A model generated the notes under the pieces. That model ran no database searches. It saw only the letters and a program-made list of their open reading frames with translations, and had not been told where the DNA came from. Source: Desulfobacteraceae bacterium (GTDB taxonomy: Bacteria > Desulfobacterota > Desulfobacteria > Desulfobacterales > UBA5852). From it: a DNA stretch of 64,000 bases. Positions within the stretch are counted from its first letter, which is position 1; each line of letters starts with the position of its first letter. Shown piece by piece: positions 52,493-61,210 of the stretch. The stretch is from the NCBI GenBank assembly GCA_014237395.1, contig JABZFP010000030.1, positions 620,001-684,000 of the forward strand, in the 5' to 3' direction. Position numbers and translations under genes: made by a program.

Positions 52493-53581
52493 ATGAGCAG
52501 TCACCGTATCCACAACTTCAATGCCGGGCCGGCAGCCTTGCCCCTGCCCGTTCTCGAAGAAATCCAGGCCGGTTTTCTGGACTTCGGCGGGTCCGGCATG
52601 TCGGTCACCGAGGTCAGCCATCGCTCGAAGTGGTTCGACGACGTGATCAACGATACCGTTGACCGCTTCCGCCGCCTGCTGCAGCTGGATGACCGCTACC
52701 ATGTCCTTTTCCTGCAGGGTGGGGCCAGCATGCAGTTTTGCATGGTGCCCATGAACGTATTGCCGGACGGCGCTTCGGCGGATTATGTCGATACCGGAAC
52801 ATGGTCCACCAAGGCCATCAAGGAAGCCCGTACGCTCGGGAAAACCGTGAACGTGGCGGCATCGTCGGAAGATAAAAACTACAGCTATATCCCGCGCGAG
52901 CTGGCGTTGGACCCCCAGGCGGCTTATTTGCATATCACCTCCAACAACACCATCAAGGGGACCCAGTGGCACCGTTATCCCGACACGGCCGGGGTGCCCC
53001 TGGTGGCCGATATGTCCTCGGACATCATGAGCCGCCCGCTCGATCCGGGACCTTTCGGCCTTATCTACGCCGGGGCCCAGAAGAACATCGGTCCGGCCGG
53101 GGTCTGCCTGGTGATCATCCGGGACGACATGCTCGGGCGCGTGCCGGAAACCCTGCCCAGCATGCTAAAGTACACGACCTTTTCGGCCAAGAACTCCATG
53201 TTCAACACACCGCCCTGTTTTGCCATCTACACCGTGCAACTGGTGCTCAAATGGCTCGAGGATACGGTGGGGGGACTCGAAGCCATGGCGACCGTGAACC
53301 GCAAGAAAGCGGCAACGCTCTATGACCTCATGGAAAATGACGGGTTCTACAGGGGAACGGCGGCGGCGGATAGCCGGTCGCTGATGAACGTCACCTTTCG
53401 GCTGCCTGACGAAGACCTTGAAAAACGCTTCGTGGCCGAAGCGCTGGAGAACGGGCTGGGTGGCTTGAAAGGCCATCGTTCGGTGGGCGGCTGCCGGGCG
53501 TCGATCTACAATGCTGTATCGCTGGCAGCGGTGGAAGCCCTGGCCCAGTTTATGAAAGAGTTTGCACGGCGTAACGGCTGA
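52493..53581 (+). CDS. serC: Phosphoserine aminotransferase
   Basis: SerC transaminates 3-phosphohydroxypyruvate to phosphoserine. The 362-residue product matches the family: NFNAGPAALPLPVLEEIQ, GMSVTEVSHRSKWF, LFLQGGASMQFCMVPMN, TSNNTIKGTQWHRYPD, DMSSDIMSRPLD, the PLP lysine in IYAGAQKNIGPAGV, and GLKGHRSVGGCRASIYNAV. GGAGG lies six bases before the ATG. It is followed by a terminator hairpin and a dispersed repeat; serA is not adjacent within the window. Confidence 0.96.
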   Translation: MSSHRIHNFNAGPAALPLPVLEEIQAGFLDFGGSGMSVTEVSHRSKWFDDVINDTVDRFRRLLQLDDRYHVLFLQGGASMQFCMVPMNVLPDGASADYVDTGTWSTKAIKEARTLGKTVNVAASSEDKNYSYIPRELALDPQAAYLHITSNNTIKGTQWHRYPDTAGVPLVADMSSDIMSRPLDPGPFGLIYAGAQKNIGPAGVCLVIIRDDMLGRVPETLPSMLKYTTFSAKNSMFNTPPCFAIYTVQLVLKWLEDTVGGLEAMATVNRKKAATLYDLMENDGFYRGTAAADSRSLMNVTFRLPDEDLEKRFVAEALENGLGGLKGHRSVGGCRASIYNAVSLAAVEALAQFMKEFARRNG

Positions 53582-53632
53582 TACACTCCGTGCGTCTATT
53601 TATTATTCGCCGAATGGCATGATCATCATTGA

Positions 53633-53680
53633 ACGACCGGTTTTCCGTCGCTGATCAGACCTAAGGAACCGGTCGTTTCT
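53633..53680 (+). terminator. Terminator hairpin after serC
   Basis: ACGACCGGTT pairs with AACCGGTCGT (ten bases, 24-base loop) followed by TTCT. It ends on the base before the inverted arm of repeat copy I. Confidence 0.6.
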
Positions 53681-53850
53681 AATTAGTGCCCGTCCATAAA
53701 TGGCCAATTTGCCCGAACCGCCGAAGGCGGATAAATATCGGCGTTGCGCGAAAAATGGAGTCCTCGGAATATCACCCATATGCCTGCGGTTCAATTTTTC
53801 GTGCGCCTTGATCTCAACCAAATTTGCCGATTTCTGGATGGGCACTAATT
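53681..53850. mobile_element. MITE-like element with about 31-bp terminal inverted repeats (copy I)
   Basis: The ends AATTAGTGCCC[G/A]TCCA and, inverted, TGGATGGGCACTAATT pair over about 31 bases. The interior keeps TATCGGCGTTGCGCG at one side and GTGCGCCTTGATCTCA at the other, the edges of the repeat core, but its middle is replaced by a different self-complementary sequence (GCGCGAAAAAT with ATTTTTCGTGCGC). Its right arm contains the TAG stop of the KamA-family gene. It has no coding capacity, so any mobility would need a transposase elsewhere. Confidence 0.7.
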
Positions 53851-54936
53851 GAGCGGGTAGCTGAAACGTTCTCCCCGGTAGTTTTCCACCTGTATGGTTT
53901 TTGCCCCGGTTTCTTTGACATAGCCCGGCAGCAGTGGGATTTTACCGCCGCCCCCCGGCAGGTCGATCATATACTGGGGCACGCAAAGGCCGGACATGTG
54001 ACCGCGTAGCGACTGCATGAGGGCCAGTCCTTGCCGGATTGGCACTCGGAAGTGTGCGGTGCCAGCAACGGGATCCATCTGATGGAGATAATAAGGCCGT
54101 ACGCGGATGGCCACCAGGCGGCGCATCAGGTGTTGCAGGACGGTCGGGGAATCGTTGACACCCCGCAGAAGAACGGTTTGACACCCCATGGGAATGCCGG
54201 CTTCCACCAGCAGGCGGCAGGCATGCTCGGCTTGCGGCGTAATCTCGGCGGCATGATTGAAATGGGTGTTGACATAGAGCGGGCCGAAGCGGCTCAGGAT
54301 GGCGGCCAGCGCGGGGGTGATCCGTTGGGGCAGGGTGGAAAAGACACGGCTGTGGATTCGGATGATCTCCACATGGGCGATGGCGCGCAGGTTGGCCAGA
54401 AGCCATTCCAGTTGTTCGTCGGTCCGTAATAGGGGGTCGCCGCCGGAAAGGATCACTTCCCGAATGCCGGCGGTGGCCCGGATATAGTCCAGGCCCTGCT
54501 GCAGTGCTTTCCATCCGATGGGAGTGTCATGACCGACCTGTCGTTTGCGCATGCAGAAGCGGCAGTAAACGGCGCAGCGATTGGAGACCAGAAACACGAC
54601 CCGGTCCGGATAGCGATGAATGATGCCGTTTACCGGTGACTGTTGTTCTTCATGCAGGGGGTCCGGCTGGCTGTCGTCGACCAGAAGTTCTTCGGCACAG
54701 GGCACCGCCTGGCGCTGCAGCGGGTGGCCGTGTCGCTGGACAAGTGACAGGAAGTACGGATTGATGCGCATGGGGTAGCGGGCGATCACCTGTTCGATGG
54801 CCGCACGCGCAACCGGCAAATGCGCTGCCAGCTGATCGGCAGACCGCAAACTACCGGCCATCAGGGCTTGCCAGTCGGTGTCCGGGAAGCTGTTGTTCGA
54901 TAGTGCAGTAGGCAGGAGGGCGATGGTTTTTGCCAT
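53845..54936 (-). CDS. KamA-family radical SAM protein (lysine 2,3-aminomutase-like)
   Basis: A 363-residue radical SAM enzyme with the cluster motif CAVYCRFC (C121, C125, C128), ILSGGDPLLRTDEQLEWLL, IIRIHSR, YVNTHFNHAAEIT and the C-terminal MIDLPGGGGKIPLLPGY, which contains the Asp region that binds the lysine substrate in KamA. It could be lysine 2,3-aminomutase (AblA-type, for beta-lysine osmolyte) or a related mutase; it is shorter than classical KamA, and no ablB acetyltransferase or efp lies beside it. The ATG lacks a clear ribosome site, and a GTG nine bases earlier is an alternative. The stop codon is inside the repeat arm of copy I. Confidence 0.85.
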   Translation of the reverse strand: MAKTIALLPTALSNNSFPDTDWQALMAGSLRSADQLAAHLPVARAAIEQVIARYPMRINPYFLSLVQRHGHPLQRQAVPCAEELLVDDSQPDPLHEEQQSPVNGIIHRYPDRVVFLVSNRCAVYCRFCMRKRQVGHDTPIGWKALQQGLDYIRATAGIREVILSGGDPLLRTDEQLEWLLANLRAIAHVEIIRIHSRVFSTLPQRITPALAAILSRFGPLYVNTHFNHAAEITPQAEHACRLLVEAGIPMGCQTVLLRGVNDSPTVLQHLMRRLVAIRVRPYYLHQMDPVAGTAHFRVPIRQGLALMQSLRGHMSGLCVPQYMIDLPGGGGKIPLLPGYVKETGAKTIQVENYRGERFSYPLN

Positions 54937-55163
54937 ATGGGTCACGGTATGCTCATCCGCCGTATAGAAAAGGCGTCCCTTCGTTGCAATTCAAGTCTTT
55001 TTGTAATACAGTTTAACTGTCAGATAATTATAACAAAATAGCGGCAACGCCAATTTAATAGCCATTGATCAATCAAAACTTGTCCAAAACGGTGCCGCGG
55101 TCTCCGGTGACGGAATCCGGCACCGCCGGTTGCGCATTTGATTGGCGGTCGAGGATCGGCATT

Positions 55164-55646
55164 ATGCAGAAAGCCTTTATCTCCAGCAACAACAAAGTGA
55201 CCTTTTCCTGCCCGCAGTGCAAAAACACCCGCATCGTGGATGTTGCCGCCTACAAGGCCCTGGAGAAGGCCGTCAAAATCAAGGTCCACTGTCCCTGCGG
55301 CCATGATTATCCGGTGATGATCGAGCGGCGCAAGCAGTTTCGCAAGGCGGTCAGTCTGCCCGGCACCTATACCCGCATCTACAATCAGCGCCGGGCGGGA
55401 AAAGGGACCATGGTGGTCAAAGATGTGTCCCGCAACGGGCTTTCCATACGGGTCAACGATTCCGCTCATATGAAGACCGGCGATACTCTGGAAGTGAGCT
55501 TCAAACTGGACGACACCAAGCGATCCCCTATTTTGAAAGAGGTTATTATCCGCAAGATCGTGGGCTATGATCTCGGCACCGAATTTGTGTCGATCGACGC
55601 CGGCAATGCCTCGGACAAGGCAATCGGTTTTTATCTGATGGGGTGA
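55164..55646 (+). CDS. PilZ-domain protein with N-terminal zinc ribbon
   Basis: A 160-residue protein. Residues about 15-50 hold a zinc-ribbon-like motif (CPQCKN ... CPCGHDY). The PilZ domain follows with both c-di-GMP contacts: the RRKQFRK arginine motif and DVSRNGLSIRV (DxSxxG). It should therefore bind c-di-GMP. The output is unknown, and no motility or polysaccharide operon is attached; the next gene downstream is a glycosyltransferase. GAGGA about nine bases upstream supports this ATG over a longer upstream reading. Confidence 0.87.
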   Translation: MQKAFISSNNKVTFSCPQCKNTRIVDVAAYKALEKAVKIKVHCPCGHDYPVMIERRKQFRKAVSLPGTYTRIYNQRRAGKGTMVVKDVSRNGLSIRVNDSAHMKTGDTLEVSFKLDDTKRSPILKEVIIRKIVGYDLGTEFVSIDAGNASDKAIGFYLMG

Positions 55647-55878
55647 GCGCGGGCGGGGGTAACATCTGATTGGCACCGGTCGCCGTCCTATACATAAGCG
55701 CGCGCATCCTTCCTCTATTCCCCGCACGTGTGATCAACTTAATCATATACAAAAGACCAGACACACCGACGAAATCCTTTCTGGACAAAGTGCAGCCAAT
55801 CATCTAAAGGAATTGGCCGCTGATCGGGCCTGTGTGAAGATAGGACGGCCGTGGCGGCGCGGCGGAAGGAGGTTCGGC

Positions 55879-57162
55879 ATGGGGATTTGCTCACATTGCG
55901 GAAAAGTGCATAATGTCGGCATTGTGGCCACCCGGCTGGCAGGTACCGATGGCGTTTCGCTGGAGGCCGAGAAATGGGCCCAGGTGTTCGAGACCGCTGG
56001 GTTTAACTGCTTTTATTTTGCCGGTGAGCTCGACACACCCGAAGCGCATTCCTACCTGATCCCGGAAGCCCATTTTCGCCATCCGGACATTCTGGACATC
56101 TACCAGCATTGTTTCGGGGTTCAGAAGCGAAGTATTCAGGTCACCGAAAAGATCCATCGCACCACCCAGTGGCTCAAGGAACAACTCTATCGGTTTATTG
56201 AAAAATTCGATATCCAGCTGCTGGTGCCCGAAAATGCACTGGCCATTCCCCTGAACCTGCCGCTGGGGATCGCTTTGACGGAACTGATCTCGGAAACGGC
56301 CATACCGACCATTGCGCACCATCATGATTTCTTCTGGGAACGGCAGCATTTTCTGACCAATGCGGTGTGGGAATATCTGAACATGGCTTTTCCGCCGCAT
56401 TTGCCTTCGATTCGGCACGTGGTGATCAACTCCTCGGCGGACAACCAGCTGGGCCTGCGGACCGGAATTTCGGCGACGGTGGTGCCGAACGTGATGGATT
56501 TCGATCATCCGCCAGCGCCACCGGACGCCTATACCCTTGATGTGCGGGAAAATCTCGGGATCGAGGAAGACTCCTTACTGGTCCTCCAACCCACACGCGT
56601 GGTCAAGCGCAAGGGGATTGAGCACGCCGTCGAACTGGTCCGGCGGTTGGGCCGCAAGGCCACCTTGGTCATATCGCATGCTTCCGGCGACGAGGGGCAT
56701 GATTACGAGCAGCGGGTGCGGGAATACTCACGCATGATGGGCGTTGAAACCCGCTTTGTGTCACAGATCATCAATGAAAAAAGGGGACAAACCGAGGACG
56801 GTCGTAAGATTTATACCCTGGAAGATATTTATCCATACGCCGATCTGGTTACATATCCCTCGGATTTCGAAGGGTTTGGCAATGCCTTTCTGGAGGCCGT
56901 GTATTTTCGCAAGCCCATCGTGGTGAACATCTATTCCATTTATCAGGTGGACATTCAACCCAAAGGGTTTGAGGTCATTCAGCTCGATGGGTACGTCACG
57001 GAAGAGGCGGTTCAGAAGACTTTGCAGGTGCTGGATGACCCGGCGTTGCGTCAGCAGATGGTCGATCGAAATTTTGAGATTGCCCGCAGGTGCTATTCCT
57101 ACCAGGTTCTCAAACGCAGATTGGGCGGTTTGATCCAGGACAGCATCGCCTGCTGGGTTTGA
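55879..57162 (+). CDS. Glycosyltransferase, GT4-type
   Basis: A 427-residue GT-B glycosyltransferase. The N-terminal lobe begins GICSHCGKVHNVGIVATRLAGTDGVSLEAEKWAQVFETAG, with the glycine-rich acceptor loop TDGVSLE. The C-terminal lobe has LQPTRVVKRKGIEHAVELVRRLG (phosphate-binding Arg/Lys) and the donor-site motif YPSDFEGFGNAFLEAVYFRKPIVV (EX7E). The proteins I recall with this layout make small sugar osmolytes or glycolipid heads, but the product here is unknown. GGAGG lies six bases before the ATG. Next is a Gate-domain membrane protein. Confidence 0.88.
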   Translation: MGICSHCGKVHNVGIVATRLAGTDGVSLEAEKWAQVFETAGFNCFYFAGELDTPEAHSYLIPEAHFRHPDILDIYQHCFGVQKRSIQVTEKIHRTTQWLKEQLYRFIEKFDIQLLVPENALAIPLNLPLGIALTELISETAIPTIAHHHDFFWERQHFLTNAVWEYLNMAFPPHLPSIRHVVINSSADNQLGLRTGISATVVPNVMDFDHPPAPPDAYTLDVRENLGIEEDSLLVLQPTRVVKRKGIEHAVELVRRLGRKATLVISHASGDEGHDYEQRVREYSRMMGVETRFVSQIINEKRGQTEDGRKIYTLEDIYPYADLVTYPSDFEGFGNAFLEAVYFRKPIVVNIYSIYQVDIQPKGFEVIQLDGYVTEEAVQKTLQVLDDPALRQQMVDRNFEIARRCYSYQVLKRRLGGLIQDSIACWV

Positions 57163-57203
57163 TACCGGCCGGCGGTATTTTGGCAAGTGATTGAGGAGAA
57201 TGA

Positions 57204-58184
57204 ATGATTGCAACACAGACGTTGGGGCCCGCCATACGTGAGGGGCTTCAACGCGGGCTGCGCGGTACGCTATGGATGCTCAAAATCCTGGTGCCGTGCT
57301 CCTTTTTGACGTTTGTGATCGATGTCAGCGGGCTGCTGAACCATCTGGATTTTATGCTGGCGCCCGCCATGGGGTTTTTGTATCTGCCCCCGGAGGCGGC
57401 CCTGCCGCTGACGGTGGGCTTGTTGGCGGGTATTTACGGCGCGGTGGCCGCGCTCGCGGTTCTGGATTTCAGCATGACGGAGACCATCCTGATCGCGGTT
57501 TTCCTGCTTATTTCCCACAACATCATCCAGGAAGGCATCGTGCAGGCCCGCTCCGGACTCAATTTTTTTAAGGCCACCATCGTAAGGCTGGTTGCATCGG
57601 TGGTGACCGTATTGTGCCTGGCCCGTGTGCTGCCGTCGGGTGCGGGCACCGATGCGGTGATGGCGGCGGTCTCTCCAGGCGTCACGTCTTTCAGTGTCCA
57701 GCTGCAGGGCTGGCTATGGGATACGGGCATCCTGTGCTTGAAGATTTTTGCCATCATCACCGCCATGATGGTCGTGATGGAGCTTATGCGGGCCGCACGC
57801 GTTATTCCCCTGCTGGCGCGACTTCTGCGGCCGGTTTTGTGGCTGATGGGCTTGAGCCGCCGGGTGGGAATTTTGTGGCTGACAGCCGCGGTTTTCGGAT
57901 TGACTTACGGTGCGGCCGTGATTGTCGAGGAGGCCCGGGCCGAAACCTTCGAAAAGGACGAGATCGAACGCCTGCAACTCTCCATTGGCATCAACCATGC
58001 GCTCATCGAAGATGGGGCTGTTTTCATGGCCCTGGGCATACCGGCCATCTGGCTGTGGGGGCCACGGCTGGTGGCCGCGCTCTTGGTGGTCCACTGTTAC
58101 CGCTTATGGACCACCTGGCAGCGGCACCGCCGGGGTGGGGGGCCGGTCGAACCGGCCGTGAAACCGGTTGGCCGATCCGGCTGA
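57204..58184 (+). CDS. Nucleoside-recognition (Gate) domain membrane protein
   Basis: A 326-residue integral membrane protein with two similar halves of several helices, each with a Gate-type segment (LPLTVGLLAGIYGAVAALAVLDFSMTETILIAVFLLISHNII and ILWLTAAVFGLTYGAAVIVEE ... SIGINHALIEDGAVFMALG). The domain occurs in nucleoside transporters, spore maturation proteins and FeoB; stand-alone proteins like this have no firm function, and the nucleoside link is by name only. GAGGAG precedes the ATG. It follows the glycosyltransferase gene by about 40 bases and may share its transcript. Confidence 0.8.
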   Translation: MIATQTLGPAIREGLQRGLRGTLWMLKILVPCSFLTFVIDVSGLLNHLDFMLAPAMGFLYLPPEAALPLTVGLLAGIYGAVAALAVLDFSMTETILIAVFLLISHNIIQEGIVQARSGLNFFKATIVRLVASVVTVLCLARVLPSGAGTDAVMAAVSPGVTSFSVQLQGWLWDTGILCLKIFAIITAMMVVMELMRAARVIPLLARLLRPVLWLMGLSRRVGILWLTAAVFGLTYGAAVIVEEARAETFEKDEIERLQLSIGINHALIEDGAVFMALGIPAIWLWGPRLVAALLVVHCYRLWTTWQRHRRGGGPVEPAVKPVGRSG

Positions 58185-58240
58185 AACAGTGACAGCGGGA
58201 GGCCCGGATGCCGGTCCCCCCGCCGACGATGTTCGGTGCG

Positions 58241-59887
58241 CTATGATCGAAACTGACTGCGAATTTCCTTCTTGTTGATTTTCCCGACGCTGGTCTTGGC
58301 GATCTGATCCGTGATGACGACCCGATCGGGAACGCCGTATTTCGGAATCGTGCCGTTTTCGACAAACCCCGTGTAGAAATTTTTCAGATCGTCACCCGTG
58401 ACCTTGCCGGCATAATCGGGTTTGAGGACCACCAGTGTCAACGGGCGTTCACCCCACTTGTCGTCGGGGACCCCGATCACGGCGGCTTCGCTGACGGCTT
58501 CGTGCTGGCTGATAATATCTTCCAACTCCAATGAGGAAATCCACTCGCCGCCGGTTTTGATGACGTCCTTCATGCGGTCGGTGATCTGGAGATAACCGTC
58601 CGAATCGATAATGCCCACATCACCGGTATGCAGCCAGCCGTCTTTCCAGAGTTCTTCACTCTTTTCCGGGTCCTTGACATAGCCCTGGGTCAGCCAGGGG
58701 GTGCGCACCACGACTTCACCGGCGGACTGACCGTCGTGGGGCAGGGGCTGTCCGCTGGGGTCAAGGATTTCCAGGTTGACATTCGGCACCGGCAGACCGG
58801 TTTTGCAGCGGATGGCAACCTGCTTCTCGGCGTCCCAGTCCAGCATGTGAGGTTTCAGGTTGGCGGCAGTCAGGAGCGGGCAGGTTTCCGACATGCCGTA
58901 GGCCGAAGTGACATTGATGCCCAGATCGAGAGAGGCCTTGCACAACCCCTTGGACATGGCGGAACCGCCGATAATGACCTTCCAGTTCGACAGATCGAAG
59001 TTTTTCACGGCCGGGCTGCTGACCAGCATGTGCAGGATGGTGGGAACGCAGTGGGAAAAGGTGACTTTTTCCGTCAGCAGGAGTTTCAGAAGCATCTCCG
59101 GTTCGTAGCGGCCGGGATAGACCTGCTTGGTGCCGATCATGGTGCAGAGGTAGGGCACGCCCCAGGCGTGGACGTGAAACATGGGGGTGATGGGCATATA
59201 GACGTCCGACGAGTCCAGGGTGAGTTGGGATTTGTAGATGCAAATGCCCGACATGAGGCCGTAAGTGTGCAGCATGATCTGGCGGTGGCTGTAGAAAACC
59301 CCCTTGGGCAAGCCGGTGGTGCCGGTGGTGTAGAAGGTCGTGGCCATGGTGTTTTCATCCAGATCGGGGAAATCATAGTGATCACCGGCCCCGGCGAGCA
59401 GCTCTTCGTATTCTCCCGCCAGCGCGAGGCTGGTTTCCGGTCGTTCGCCGTCGGTCAGCAGAATGAATTTTTTAACCGTCTTGATCTGGTCCCTGATGGC
59501 TTCCAGCATGGGGAGGAATTCCGCAAAAACCAGGATGACGTCGTCTTCGGCGTGATTGATGGTGTAGATTAGCTGCTCCGGCGACAGCCGGATGTTGATC
59601 GTGTGCAGAACAGCGCCCATCATGGGAACGGCAAAGAAACATTCCAGGTAGCGGTGGCTGTCCCAGTCCATCACGGCCACGGTCTGGCCGGGTTCGACGC
59701 CGGCGGCGGCCAGCATGTTGGCTAGCTTGTGAATGCGCTGATTGAGGTCGCGGTAGGTGTAGCGCATCTGGTCCCGATAGACGATTTCCTGGTCCGGCGC
59801 ATACTGCAGCGGCGTCCTGAGGATGTTTTTGATGAGCAGGGGATAAGCATCGGCCGACGGGGTTTTTTCAATCAATCGGGCTGTCAT
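58241..59887 (-). CDS. Long-chain fatty-acid--CoA ligase type AMP-forming synthetase
   Basis: A 548-residue adenylate-forming enzyme that activates a carboxylate (probably medium- or long-chain) with ATP and CoA. It has TFYTTGTTGLPKGVFYSH (P-loop motif), TPMFHVHAWGVPYL, GGSAMSKGLC, SAYGMSETCPL, GWLHTGDVGIIDSDGYLQITDRMKDVIKTGGEWIS and the terminal KTSVGKINKKEIR lysine. It is similar to the FadD-like group of fatty-acid degraders. AAGGAGG lies directly upstream. Its neighbours give no pathway clue; it is convergent with the Gate-domain gene. Confidence 0.92.
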   Translation of the reverse strand: MTARLIEKTPSADAYPLLIKNILRTPLQYAPDQEIVYRDQMRYTYRDLNQRIHKLANMLAAAGVEPGQTVAVMDWDSHRYLECFFAVPMMGAVLHTINIRLSPEQLIYTINHAEDDVILVFAEFLPMLEAIRDQIKTVKKFILLTDGERPETSLALAGEYEELLAGAGDHYDFPDLDENTMATTFYTTGTTGLPKGVFYSHRQIMLHTYGLMSGICIYKSQLTLDSSDVYMPITPMFHVHAWGVPYLCTMIGTKQVYPGRYEPEMLLKLLLTEKVTFSHCVPTILHMLVSSPAVKNFDLSNWKVIIGGSAMSKGLCKASLDLGINVTSAYGMSETCPLLTAANLKPHMLDWDAEKQVAIRCKTGLPVPNVNLEILDPSGQPLPHDGQSAGEVVVRTPWLTQGYVKDPEKSEELWKDGWLHTGDVGIIDSDGYLQITDRMKDVIKTGGEWISSLELEDIISQHEAVSEAAVIGVPDDKWGERPLTLVVLKPDYAGKVTGDDLKNFYTGFVENGTIPKYGVPDRVVITDQIAKTSVGKINKKEIRSQFRS

Positions 59888-60131
59888 GGGTCCTCCTTGT
59901 GTGGTTTCGCATTCAAAGTGATCATCGCCTTGTCAAGCAGCGCGGATCCGGCATGTCATCCTGGGGTAGGAACCAAAGCCGCCGGAATGGATCAAAAAGG
60001 ACTGTGGGTCATGCACGGCAACCGCGTTGAATGAATGAAGCCATATTCGATTAATAAACAATCATAAAATAAATTTAAAGTTATTTTTCGGTGTTGCGCT
60101 GCCCGTACTTTATTTTTATTGACCGGGACAC

Positions 60132-60199
60132 ACGGTTTCACGTATGGACAGCGCCCCACGGCCCTGATGGTTTTCATTGCATCAGGGGCATAAAACCGT
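60132..60199 (+). promoter_or_regulatory. Nested hairpin in the leader of the parvulin gene
   Basis: ACGGTTT pairs with AAACCGT, and inside this CCCTGATG pairs with CATCAGGG around a ten-base loop. It lies in the 383-base gap before the parvulin gene, about 70 bases ahead of the start. The rest of that gap is AT-rich with no gene. No known RNA motif was recognised. Confidence 0.35.
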
Positions 60200-60270
60200 T
60201 AGGTTGCGGCATTTTGATCGTGTGGCGGCACCGCCCGGCGACAGTACGCAAGCTGGTGAAGGAGGGAGAG

Positions 60271-61107
60271 ATGGTTTTAAAAATAAAATGGGGGTGGCTC
60301 ATTTTTGCTGGAATGCTGATGGCTGGCACGGGGCACATGGTGATAGCGGATGAGGACCCCATTGTCGCCCGGATCGAAACCGAGGTCATCCGGCAAAGTG
60401 AACTGAAAGCGCTGATCGATGAGGTCCGCGCCCAGGATGATGAAAAACTGAAAACAGTGTTGGAGCGCAAGCAGTTTCTGGAAAATATCATCGAGCAGAA
60501 GCTGATGGCGGCCGAGGCGCGCCGTCTTGGATTGGACCAGAAACCCGATGTGAAATTGCGCATCCAGCACATAGTAAATATCATCCTGGCCCAGGCGTAC
60601 TACGCACAACTGAGGGAAGGGGTGTCGCCCTCGCCGGATGAGGTGGCGGCATATTATCAGGCGCATCCGGAGCAGTTCGAAACGCCCGAACAGGCTCATG
60701 TCAAGCATATCATCGTGGGAACGAAGGAAGCGGCGGAGAAAGCCATGGCCGAACTCGACACGGGGCGCGCCTTCGAATCGGTGGCGCAAGAGATGAACTT
60801 GGACGCCTCCAAGGCGCGCGGTGGCGATATCGGCTGGTATCCCCGTGGCCGTTTGGTGCCTGAGTTTGAAAATACGGCCTTTGCCCTCCAAAAGGGCGAC
60901 GTCAGCGATATCGTGAAAACCCGCTTTGGCTTTCACATCATCAAACTTGAAGACCGCCGCGCCGCGTCCGTGCGGCCCTTCGAGGAGGTTGAAGAAGCGG
61001 TGCGTTTGCAGACCACCCAGGCCATGGTGGAGAACCAGCGGAAAGCGACCATCACCACCCTTCGCAAGGAACTCGATGTCGAAGTGTTCCCGGAGGCGCT
61101 GCCCTGA
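60271..61107 (+). CDS. Exported parvulin-type peptidyl-prolyl isomerase
   Basis: A 278-residue protein of the SurA/PrsA kind. A signal peptide-like start (MVLKIKWGWLIFAGMLMAGTGHMVIA) precedes a helical chaperone region with conserved VLERKQFLENIIEQKLMAAEARRLGL, then a parvulin domain: AHVKHIIVGTKEAAEKAMAEL, FESVAQEMNLD, ARGGDIGWYPRGRLVPEFENTAFAL and FGFHIIKLEDRR. It helps fold exported proteins. GGAGGGAGAG stands directly before the ATG; in-frame upstream reading has no ribosome site. Anchored versus free periplasmic form is unresolved. Confidence 0.92.
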   Translation: MVLKIKWGWLIFAGMLMAGTGHMVIADEDPIVARIETEVIRQSELKALIDEVRAQDDEKLKTVLERKQFLENIIEQKLMAAEARRLGLDQKPDVKLRIQHIVNIILAQAYYAQLREGVSPSPDEVAAYYQAHPEQFETPEQAHVKHIIVGTKEAAEKAMAELDTGRAFESVAQEMNLDASKARGGDIGWYPRGRLVPEFENTAFALQKGDVSDIVKTRFGFHIIKLEDRRAASVRPFEEVEEAVRLQTTQAMVENQRKATITTLRKELDVEVFPEALP

Positions 61108-61210
61108 CCAAGGGTCATGGCAGGGAAGGCTTTCGGGTTTCTGCCGATCGGATTGATCCGTGCTGGTTACAGCGGTAGGTGGATGAATCCTATTATCATA
61201 AGGGGATGCC

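Noticed and set aside
60091..60270. 60-codon N-terminal extension of the parvulin
   Set aside because: It runs through the hairpin leader, and a strong GGAGG site plus a signal peptide mark the downstream ATG.
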